Source of the DNA: a virus
Strand: one strand, 5' to 3'
Length of the DNA: 37,639 nt
Virus record (IMG/VR): IMGVR_UViG_3300021963_000319
Span: 1-37,639 of that record
The notes beneath the pieces were generated by a model that was not told the DNA's origin, made no database searches, and saw nothing but the letters and a program-made list of their open reading frames with translations. Positions 14,444 to 21,211 of this stretch are shown here, in pieces. The number at the start of each line of letters is the position of its first letter. Within the stretch, counting starts at the first letter, position 1. The position numbers and the translations under genes were made by a program.

Positions 14444-15019
14444 CTATTCGTATTGGATCATTGTGATGATTGGTGGGCTGCAATATGCATCCCACTTTGT
14501 TGCTATCTCTACTGCTTTATAGACAAGCTTCTCTGCCTTCTCTGGGTCAGATACTTTCTCGATACCAAGAGCGACCAATGCACCAAGAGCTACATCACCA
14601 CCACTACCTGAGTAGTAGATGTTTCGTACTTCTCTATCCCATGAGTAATCATTAAAGATTGGGTAGATCACTCCATTGAAAGCAATCAATAGATTCGAGT
14701 CCTGCCATGCTGCTTCGCCATCTTCCTTGCCGTCGTATCCGGCTTTGATGAAGGTCTCACGAAGAGAGGGGATAAGCTTCTTAGTAACGAACTTATCCAA
14801 TGTCGTTCTGTTCCTGCTTGACGGTGGCTTAGGTGGAGTCCAGCCAAACTGGGCTATGTTTCCACCACGACTTGCACCTGATACGGCGATCATATACTCG
14901 CCGTTAATAACAATCTTCGGTGTTGCCAGATCCATGACTCGGCCACCCTCATCAGATGCACGAGAGTCACAACCCATTACAACCCATCCATCACCTTGGA
15001 TAGCAGCAAGTGTTGTCAT
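14444..15019 (-). CDS. Proteasome/HslV-like Ntn hydrolase
   Basis: A 191-residue protein that aligns by eye with HslV and proteasome beta subunits. After Met removal it begins TTLAAIQGDGWVVMGCDSRAS, like the HslV start TTI-V-----VV-AGDG-AT. Asp18 (mature 17), Lys35 in TPKI (mature 34, near the canonical 33) and GSGG at 138-141 sit where the catalytic Asp17, Lys33 and Ser129 region are expected. There is no propeptide: Thr2 would become the nucleophile directly. No partner ATPase is seen. It lies three genes after the capsid gene, and no other prohead protease is found in the late operon, so capsid maturation is an attractive but unproven role. Confidence 0.85.
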   Translation of the reverse strand: MTTLAAIQGDGWVVMGCDSRASDEGGRVMDLATPKIVINGEYMIAVSGASRGGNIAQFGWTPPKPPSSRNRTTLDKFVTKKLIPSLRETFIKAGYDGKEDGEAAWQDSNLLIAFNGVIYPIFNDYSWDREVRNIYYSGSGGDVALGALVALGIEKVSDPEKAEKLVYKAVEIATKWDAYCSPPIITMIQYE

Positions 15020-15022
15020 GGC

Positions 15023-15430
15023 TTAGTCCTTAAATGAGTTGTCGGTTGAGTCGAAGGCTTTACCTGCCAAGTTGCTGAGCTTCACAGCATCTTGAATGTC
15101 TTTCATATTGGTTGTTGCTGGTTCGATACCTTGACGAACTGCATCGCTGTATGCCTTGAGTTCTCCATCGTATGCCTTCGCTGACATAGTACGGCGACCA
15201 TTGGCATCTCCAGTACTGAGCTGGAGTCCCTTAGCCTTGCAACCAAAGCATGTCTCTGGATCACACTTGGTGTGATCTACTGCCACAAAGTCTTGGCTTG
15301 GATCGTACAAAGGTTCTGGTGATGTGACATCACACTTTGTACAACCCCATACTTCTACATATGATTCAAGGTTTCCATCTATTAACTTGTATCCGAACTT
15401 AACTACTTTACTTACATGGTCGCATGCCAT
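15023..15430 (-). CDS. Cys-rich head-operon protein, possible zinc binder
   Basis: A 135-residue protein. The first half has several Cys/His pairs (ACDH at 2-5, WGCTKC at about 28-33, CDPETCFGC at about 56-64). They could hold one or two zinc ions. The second half, GDANGRRTMSAKAYDGELKA then SDAVRQGIEPATTNMKDI, is a helical block I have seen in actinophage proteins next to capsid genes. A head completion or adaptor role fits its place between the 101-aa gene and the protease; direct evidence is lacking. Its start overlaps the upstream stop by one base. Confidence 0.7.
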   Translation of the reverse strand: MACDHVSKVVKFGYKLIDGNLESYVEVWGCTKCDVTSPEPLYDPSQDFVAVDHTKCDPETCFGCKAKGLQLSTGDANGRRTMSAKAYDGELKAYSDAVRQGIEPATTNMKDIQDAVKLSNLAGKAFDSTDNSFKD

Positions 15431-15735
15431 TAGATCTCCACTAGGAACCCATTATGTGCAGTATCTGAAAGAGCTACTGCTTCTGAACTTGTCTTAGTGG
15501 GGAATCCTAATGAAGTTAACATTGCTGCTTCTGTGTTTGAAACATTGTGTGTTCTACCGCCAAGGTAGAAATAATCTGCTTCGTTTGTTTCGTCCTGTGT
15601 TACTGCTCGTGATAACACAATGGATGATCCAGTAATAAGTACTGCTACACCTCGTGGAGAAACTACTCGCTTAAGAAGGCTATCCTTCAAAGGCCATGCT
15701 TCCATCACCTGTGGTGGATAAAATTCAAATGCCAT
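15430..15735 (-). CDS. Small head protein following the major capsid gene
   Basis: A 101-residue protein: MAFEFYPPQVMEAWPLKDSL, then SPRGVAVLITGSSIVLSRAV, YLGGRTHNVSNTEAAMLTSLGF and a short C-terminus. The layout (aromatic start, two hydrophobic beta strands, GGRTHxVSxTEAxxLxxxG) recurs directly after capsid genes of actinophages. It may be a head-tail connector or decoration protein. It has a good AAGGAG site and is preceded by a strong GC hairpin, which could reduce its expression relative to capsid protein. Confidence 0.7.
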   Translation of the reverse strand: MAFEFYPPQVMEAWPLKDSLLKRVVSPRGVAVLITGSSIVLSRAVTQDETNEADYFYLGGRTHNVSNTEAAMLTSLGFPTKTSSEAVALSDTAHNGFLVEI

Positions 15736-15752
15736 TATTCTCCTTTAGTAGA

Positions 15753-15778
15753 GAGGGGGCAGGTTGCCCCACCCCCTC
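15753..15778 (-). terminator. GC hairpin after the capsid gene, likely attenuator or 3' stabiliser
   Basis: On the minus strand GAGGGGG pairs with CCCCCTC (15753-15759 with 15772-15778); an alternative inner stem GGGGCA-ACC-TGCCCC also forms (15756-15770). No U run follows, so it is not a classical terminator. The position between capsid stop (15792) and next start (15735) fits an element that protects capsid mRNA or lowers downstream transcription. Confidence 0.5.
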
Positions 15779-15791
15779 AACTATGAACTGC

Positions 15792-16715
15792 TTAGAGAGC
15801 AGATCCGCCTGTTTCTAGACGAACGACTGCATCATCGCGGAAGATTCCCCAACCGCCGAAGTACTTCCAGCCGATGGCTGACTTACGGCGTAGGTAGTCT
15901 GTCTGAGGTGATACGACTGTTGTTACATCGTATACATTTGCCTCAAGTAGAGCTTCCTTACCAACTGCAACTGCCTTGTAAACATTTGCAGAAGATGCAC
16001 CCTCAGTTGTCTTGAGAACGCGGTTTGTCTGTACAACTTGGAATCCTTCTAGAACACCGATGGTGCCTGTAAGGATGTTACCCATGTTGTCAGTTGTGTA
16101 CTTGTGGATGTCTACGAATCCGCCAGCACCTGTCTCGGCACGAAGGTCGAAAGCTTGGCGTGGGTGGATGAATAGTGTGTACAAGTCACCTTGGCGAGGC
16201 TGAGCATTACCTTCTAGAAGTTCTGTCTGAGCCTTGCGTAGCATAGCTGTTGAAATAACATCTGTTGCTGTAAGTGTTGCTGTTGTTGTACGAGATCCAC
16301 CGAACTTAACCTTTGTACCTGCAACAAGTGCATTAGCTACAAGGGTATCGATTGTGTCTGCTGCGTTGTAAGCAAGTGCATCTGCAATCATTGTGTCGAT
16401 GTTTGAGAAAGAAGCAAGGTTAACCTTCTCTGTCTCTTCTAGTACATTACCGTACTCAGTAACAGTAACTGTTACCTGAGATGGGTTAGCAAGTGCAACT
16501 GGAGTTACATCTGATGCTTCTGTTAAAGCTGTAGTTGCCTTATCCAAGTTAGCGTAAACGCTGAACTTAAGTGAGGTTCCTGGGTTTGTTAGTGCTACTG
16601 GACGGAGATCTGCGATCTGACGCATGACTGGAAGTGAACGGAGTTGTGCCCGTACATATGTGTCGTATGCATTTTGGACGAGATTACCGAGACCAGAAAT
16701 TTGTGTAATTGCCAT
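15792..16715 (-). CDS. Major capsid protein (HK97 fold, N4-gp56-like)
   Basis: A 307-residue protein. MAITQISGLGNLVQNAYDTYV leads to LRSLPVMRQIADLRPVALTNPG, VTVTVTEYGNVLEETEKV (about 80-97) and DALAYNAADTIDTLVANAL (about 112-130), then YTLFIHPRQAFDLRAETGAGG and a C-terminal GWKYFGGWGIFRDDAVVRLETGG. This is the pattern of N4-gp56-type HK97-fold capsid proteins; length fits. The protein starts without an obvious cleaved N-terminal delta domain. It follows the scaffold gene and is trailed by a GC hairpin. Hundreds of copies would build the head. Confidence 0.9.
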   Translation of the reverse strand: MAITQISGLGNLVQNAYDTYVRAQLRSLPVMRQIADLRPVALTNPGTSLKFSVYANLDKATTALTEASDVTPVALANPSQVTVTVTEYGNVLEETEKVNLASFSNIDTMIADALAYNAADTIDTLVANALVAGTKVKFGGSRTTTATLTATDVISTAMLRKAQTELLEGNAQPRQGDLYTLFIHPRQAFDLRAETGAGGFVDIHKYTTDNMGNILTGTIGVLEGFQVVQTNRVLKTTEGASSANVYKAVAVGKEALLEANVYDVTTVVSPQTDYLRRKSAIGWKYFGGWGIFRDDAVVRLETGGSAL

Positions 16716-16737
16716 GAGGCAATACCTCTTTCCTTAG

Positions 16738-17223
16738 TTAGTAACCGGCTTTGCCCAGTTCTCCAAAGAGTTGCTTCAAAGCATCAGGACCCTTAGCAGC
16801 AGCTTCTGCCATCTGCTGTTCGATCACACGCTGGCGATCTGCAGGGATGGATTGATCTACTGTGGCCTGAGCCTTGCTGTAACTATCTAGAAAACCTTCT
16901 GGTAAGCCAGTAGGTGTCTGGTTTGGTTGTGGAGCTGATGCTGCACCGAATACATCGGCATAGCCTTCAACCCATTGTGACAACGATTCCTCCGTGAGGT
17001 CGATGTCCTGTGGAATAAACGAAGCAATCTTCGGATTTAAACCACGAGCTGTGAGGACTTCTGAAATTGTCCGTTCTCGTTTTTCTTTACGCAAATTGTT
17101 AAGCTCTTCCTGAATTTCCTTCAGTTGCTTTTCTTTTGCCTTATTGGCTTTGCGTAGTTGTTTGATTGGATCAGTTTCGTATTCGTTCTCGAAATCGTCC
17201 TCGTATAGCTCTTCATTGGACAT
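16738..17223 (-). CDS. Capsid scaffolding protein
   Basis: A 161-residue, acidic and helical protein placed directly before the capsid gene. The N-terminus is acidic (EELYEDDFENEYETDP). A long coiled coil follows, LRKANKAKEKQLKEIQEELNN and onward to about 55, then GLNPKIASFIPQDIDLTEESL and an amphipathic C-terminal end ALKQLFGELGKAGY. This domain order (charged coil, GLNPKxAxxxP, C-terminal helix that contacts capsid) is standard for actinophage scaffolds. It should guide capsid assembly and be lost or cut before packaging. Ribosome site AAAAGGGAG lies before the ATG. Confidence 0.88.
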   Translation of the reverse strand: MSNEELYEDDFENEYETDPIKQLRKANKAKEKQLKEIQEELNNLRKEKRERTISEVLTARGLNPKIASFIPQDIDLTEESLSQWVEGYADVFGAASAPQPNQTPTGLPEGFLDSYSKAQATVDQSIPADRQRVIEQQMAEAAAKGPDALKQLFGELGKAGY

Positions 17224-17385
17224 GTGTCCTACTCCCTTTTCTATGTTAGATCGCTGGCCTCAAGTTATTCGGGGAAAGTAACTTGGCTCCAACTACCGTC
17301 TGTACACACATTCAGATCCGGTCTTTCTGATGCGGAGTGGGTGCCGGGGTCTTGAACCCCGGAGATTGCCAATCACCCGATAGAA
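17224..17385 (-). other. 162-bp untranslated leader of the scaffold-capsid genes
   Basis: The longest gene-free stretch inside the late operon. It holds the tRNA-arm-like fold at 17339-17378. Downstream of that is a weak promoter-like pair on the minus strand (TTGGAG, 17 bases, AATAAC) that could boost scaffold and capsid expression. No open reading frame on either strand looks real. Confidence 0.5.
17339..17378 (-). other. tRNA T-arm/acceptor-like RNA fold
   Basis: On the minus strand GGGTG (17374-17378), 11 bases, CCGGGG, loop TTCAAGA, CCCCGG (17344-17362), then CACCC (17339-17343). The loop and closing pair obey the tRNA T-arm rule G-TTC-A-A-N-N-C, and GGGTG/CACCC can stack on it like an acceptor stem. 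No full cloverleaf can be built: the matching 5' acceptor, D arm and anticodon arm are missing. It is not a tRNA gene, but the likeness is close. Confidence 0.45.
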
Positions 17386-18735
17386 CTAGCTGACTTGGCC
17401 AGTAGTTCTTAATGCCTTAGATCCAACGCCTGATGTTCCGCCGAATCCTGCTAATGCAGTACTACGGATACGGGCTGCTTGGGATTGTGCTGCTACATCG
17501 CCAAACTCTGCAGCAACTGCTTCCTTGGCTCCGAAGTTCTCACCGTAAATCTTTGCAAGCGATCCAGTCTGCTCAAGATTTCTTGCAGCCTGTGAGTAAC
17601 GCTGACGGTTCTGCTCATATGTGAATGAACCTGCACCGTACTGCTGACCTACTGTTGCTTCTTCTTGTGATAGACCAGCAAGAAGTGCTGCAGCTGTATT
17701 CATGTTCTTGCCTGTGATGTTCTCAAGAACCTTCTGACCCTTTGCAGGATCTGTGTAGTAAGCAGTTAATGCTGCATCATCGATGCCGAAGAAGTTCTTT
17801 AGTTCTGCACGGATCGCTGGATCCTTAGATGCCACTAGATCTGCTGAAGCCTGTAGGGCAGATGCAACATCTGCCTTGCTGTAGTTGTTCTTGAGAAAAA
17901 CTTGGTAATCCTGTGGGCTGTCATAGAACCCTGCTGGTGCCTTGTAAGCCTGTAGTACCTGCTGGTACTCATCTTCCATTCCAATGATTGTTCGTTCATC
18001 TAGTGCTTTGAAGCCCTGTGCTAGACGATCTTCGTTCACCTTACCGAAGCGGTCGTAATAAGACTTGGTGTTGATAAGTGCTAGATAGAAACCTTCACCT
18101 GTTGTAGGGATCTCATCAAACTTCTTGCCAAAGCGGTCTACGCCGGTACCTTGATAGATAGCGGTGATTTCATCACCGAGTTCTTTGAGTCCTGCATTGG
18201 CAAAGCGTTCCTTAGTAATTTCAAATGCTGACTTACGCTGTGCAGCTAATGCATCTTTCTTCTGCTGTTCTAATGCAGCAGTCTGTGCCTTTAACGAATC
18301 TTCTATCTGCTTCTGAACCTGTGCTTGCATCTGAGCCATTTGCTGCTGGAAGGCTGCGTTCTGTGCATCAAGTAACTTCTGAATATCAGCAGCACTCATG
18401 CCAACCGCTGATGTTGCAGCGGTAGTAGCTGTAGTAGCAGTAGTGGTTGCAGTTGTTGCAGTTGTTGTAGCAGTAGTAGCTGTAGTACTAGCGTTAGTTG
18501 CAGCTGTCGCTGCTGAGTCTGTTCTAGATCCACCAAGTCCACCGGTAGGCGGTAAACCTAAAGCGACTCGTTCTGCTGAGGTTAGTGTCTGACCTCCGGT
18601 CAGTTTACTGAGTGCAGCTCGTGTATCAACTACTGGTTCAACTACAGTATTAGCGTTAAGTACAGCATTGGTAGCCGCAGAGTCTTCGGGAATATAGCTT
18701 CCACCGTCTACTAAAAAAACATCTGGATCTCTCAT
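17386..18735 (-). CDS. Internal virion protein candidate, 449 aa
   Basis: A 449-residue protein. A short N-terminal region is followed by a low-complexity Thr/Ala tract (about 72-110) and a Gln-rich coiled coil (QKLLDAQNAAFQQQMAQMQ to about 165). A long helical region follows, including FEITKERFANAGLKELGDEI and YDSPQDYQVFLKNNYSKADV, ending Ser/Gly-rich. It starts by an overlap with the stop of the 575-aa gene. Its place between portal and scaffold, large size and helical, Ala/Gln-rich character fit internal core or DNA-ejection proteins. No enzyme motif recognised. Confidence 0.65.
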   Translation of the reverse strand: MRDPDVFLVDGGSYIPEDSAATNAVLNANTVVEPVVDTRAALSKLTGGQTLTSAERVALGLPPTGGLGGSRTDSAATAATNASTTATTATTTATTATTTATTATTAATSAVGMSAADIQKLLDAQNAAFQQQMAQMQAQVQKQIEDSLKAQTAALEQQKKDALAAQRKSAFEITKERFANAGLKELGDEITAIYQGTGVDRFGKKFDEIPTTGEGFYLALINTKSYYDRFGKVNEDRLAQGFKALDERTIIGMEDEYQQVLQAYKAPAGFYDSPQDYQVFLKNNYSKADVASALQASADLVASKDPAIRAELKNFFGIDDAALTAYYTDPAKGQKVLENITGKNMNTAAALLAGLSQEEATVGQQYGAGSFTYEQNRQRYSQAARNLEQTGSLAKIYGENFGAKEAVAAEFGDVAAQSQAARIRSTALAGFGGTSGVGSKALRTTGQVS

Positions 18736-20462
18736 TAACCGATTACTCCGAATCTGCTCATGACATCAAGCGTGATGCCATCTAGTTTCTGTCGTGCATT
18801 TGATGTGTACTGCCAACGGCTATCCTTGTAGAGTTCTTGTTCGAACTCCCATAGTGGCTTAACTGTTGAAGTCGTCTTATCTCCAGCTGTTGTTGTCATA
18901 CCCATCATTGCCTTACGGATCGTTGGGTCCTCTAGATCGAGGGAACCTTCTGGAACCTCTAGGATGCGGCTTACTGCACCGATGTATGGGCTTGCGATGG
19001 ATAGTGGAGACTCTCCATTAAGGATGCGGTCTTTGAACGCAGGGAACAATTTGATTGCTTCCTGACGAAGGTTCTCGTCAATTTGCTCGGTTGTTGTATC
19101 TCCAAGGTAGGCGTTCTTACCAAGGTTAGATGCAGCTTCGGCAGTAAGGTTCAATCCATACTGACGGTACTTCTGCTTCACCATGATGGTGTTTTGATTG
19201 ATAGCCTGTTGTACCTTTGGAAGGGATAGGTACTGATCTGTACGCTTTACCTTTTTATCAAAGTCACCAAGAGATGTTGATGACTTGAATAATGCTTGGA
19301 AGTTCTTGTCAGCAAGGCTGAACTGAGATGCTGCCATCTCAAGGTTAGTGGTGTATGCATTGATGTAGTCAGCTGCTGCTGTGGCAAAGTCTTTGCCAGC
19401 CATCATTTGCTTTGCTACTTCAGGCTTTGTAGTCTGAAGCTGATACTCACCGATAGCCTTAAGACGAATGTCATATGCAATCTCGTCTGCTGTCTTTACC
19501 TTACCAAGGATCTGGTCACGGAAAGAGTCACGAGTTGCAGTATCCAATGTAATACCGTTGGCTAATGCAGATGCACCAATGACGGCATATGTTCTTTCGT
19601 TGACATCCTTGTACCAAGTGGTATCACGAAGGTATGCCTCTACATTTGCACCTGATGCATTTTGCTTAGCAAAGGTAACAAGCTTGTCATAGATAGTCTT
19701 ATACTTGCCGTTTTCAGCGGTCTTAAAGTATTCAATAAGAAACTTAGATCCATAGGTACCAAGCTTTGCTTCCTGCTCTGCAGTTAGCTTGCCAGCTCCG
19801 GTCTTCTCTGCTTCTGCTTTCTTGGCAGCTGCTGCTTTATCTGCAGCAATCTGTGCAGCTGTCTTACCACCAGTACCACCAGCATTTGGCTTAGGAGTTA
19901 CTGGAGGTGTAGCACCAGCAACTGTTCCTCCAGCAGCGGCTGCTGCTTTAGCAGCATCTGCTGTGGCTGCTGCAGCTGCAGAAGTTGTAGCACTTGTAAC
20001 ACTCATAGGTGTCATTCCCGGTCCGGGAGACTGTGGTGCTGTTCCTGCTGCAGGAGTAGTACCCTTTGGCTTAATCTTTCCTTGCTCGTCTACATCGTAC
20101 TTTCCAGCGGAAAGATCTGTAGATTGCTTAAGAAGCTTCTGCTGCTCTGCGATAGATGCGTTGTAACGAGTTACATAAAACTTTAGATCGCGTTCCTGAG
20201 CAGAGTTAACTTTTCCGCCTTGGTCAATGATTGCACGGTTAATCATTTTGATCTGTACAAGATCATCCTGAATGGTTGTCTCAATCATTTCTGCACGATC
20301 AGATGCAGACTTAGCCATTGTCTTTACACGCTGTTCAACAGCGTTAGTTGCCTTAGCTCTATCTGCTGCTAACTTAGCTGCTTCACGCTGAGCCTTGTTA
20401 ACTGCTGCTTGCTTCTTTGCATCAGCAAGAAGCTTGTTAATATCAAGAGTGCCTTCAGCCAT
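18735..20462 (-). CDS. Internal virion protein candidate, 575 aa
   Basis: A 575-residue helical protein. It has a Lys/Ala-rich N-terminal coil (about 10-60), a Pro/Ala/Gly linker (about 130-225) and a long helical C-terminal part. That part has RDTTWYKDVNERTYAVIGA, repeated helix pairs and a C-terminal block KPLWEFEQELYKDSRWQYTS ending in MSRFGVIG. Gene ends overlap both neighbours by one or a few bases, forming a coupled block with the 249-aa and 449-aa genes. The general form is that of podovirus core/ejection proteins; no sequence family recognised. Confidence 0.65.
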   Translation of the reverse strand: MAEGTLDINKLLADAKKQAAVNKAQREAAKLAADRAKATNAVEQRVKTMAKSASDRAEMIETTIQDDLVQIKMINRAIIDQGGKVNSAQERDLKFYVTRYNASIAEQQKLLKQSTDLSAGKYDVDEQGKIKPKGTTPAAGTAPQSPGPGMTPMSVTSATTSAAAAATADAAKAAAAAGGTVAGATPPVTPKPNAGGTGGKTAAQIAADKAAAAKKAEAEKTGAGKLTAEQEAKLGTYGSKFLIEYFKTAENGKYKTIYDKLVTFAKQNASGANVEAYLRDTTWYKDVNERTYAVIGASALANGITLDTATRDSFRDQILGKVKTADEIAYDIRLKAIGEYQLQTTKPEVAKQMMAGKDFATAAADYINAYTTNLEMAASQFSLADKNFQALFKSSTSLGDFDKKVKRTDQYLSLPKVQQAINQNTIMVKQKYRQYGLNLTAEAASNLGKNAYLGDTTTEQIDENLRQEAIKLFPAFKDRILNGESPLSIASPYIGAVSRILEVPEGSLDLEDPTIRKAMMGMTTTAGDKTTSTVKPLWEFEQELYKDSRWQYTSNARQKLDGITLDVMSRFGVIG

Positions 20463-21211
20463 TATTGACCAGCCGCCAATCTAGCGATGATGTCGCCATA
20501 GCCGTTGAGTTGATTGTTAATAGCTTCTGGAAGAAGTTCTTCATCCTTCATGATGCTTTCCTGAATAACCTCACCCTTGCCAGCCATATCTAATCCACCG
20601 GTTGTACGAGTGGTGTATGAGCTGCCCTGTTGTGTTGTAGTTGAGATAGATGGGTTTGCTTCTTCTGCTGCGGTTAATGCACCACGAAGACGAGCCTTCT
20701 CAGCTGCTGACATATCACGGCCAAGTAATGCTCGACCTGCTGTGTCAATGATTGCGTTAGCAGTCTTTGGATCTGAAATGTTGAAAGACTTCTGGACCTG
20801 AGTTTTGTCCTGACCTGCCATACCACCTTGCTGATATACCTGAGTCATCTCTTCCCAAGAATAACCTCCAGCAGAGTTTGCTTCCTTTAGTAAGTCAGCA
20901 AATGCTGCTGTGTCTGCAGTACTCCAGAAAGCGGTCTGGAACTCTTGCTTGTTTCCATACAGACCTGCTTGATACATAAGAGTCTTGAGGTAGTTCTGGT
21001 CGTTAGGTGTACGCAACTTAGTGTTCTTGATTTCGATTGCTTCTGCATATGTACCGTTGTATAGAGCATTAAATACCTGACCAGTAGTTGTTATCTTTTT
21101 ACCGTTAGCATCTACTGTTGTTTGACCCGGACGGTATACCTCTGTGTTCTTAAGTGGATACTTAACCTGAGACGAGGACGAAGCCCCGGCTACTGGTGCA
21201 ATAATTTCCAT
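20462..21211 (-). CDS. Virion protein candidate, 249 aa
   Basis: A 249-residue protein: a flexible start (VAGASSSSQVKYPLKNTEVY), a helical middle with LMYQAGLYGNKQEFQTAFW and ANAIIDTAGRALLGRDMSAAEKARLRGAL (about 150-178), then a Ser/Thr linker and a helical end. The ATG at 21211 is fused to the stop of the 1953-aa gene (TAATG). It belongs to the four-gene block of large virion proteins. The GRxMSxxEKAxLxxAL block resembles helical segments found in phage tail-tip or injection proteins, but I cannot name a family. Confidence 0.65.
   Translation of the reverse strand: MEIIAPVAGASSSSQVKYPLKNTEVYRPGQTTVDANGKKITTTGQVFNALYNGTYAEAIEIKNTKLRTPNDQNYLKTLMYQAGLYGNKQEFQTAFWSTADTAAFADLLKEANSAGGYSWEEMTQVYQQGGMAGQDKTQVQKSFNISDPKTANAIIDTAGRALLGRDMSAAEKARLRGALTAAEEANPSISTTTQQGSSYTTRTTGGLDMAGKGEVIQESIMKDEELLPEAINNQLNGYGDIIARLAAGQ

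Noticed and set aside
17224-17400. Full tRNA gene on the minus strand around the TTCAAGA loop
   Set aside because: A T arm is present, but no sequence able to pair as the 7-bp acceptor, no D arm and no anticodon arm lie at the right distances upstream. On the plus strand the same stem as an anticodon arm lacks T33 and a T arm.
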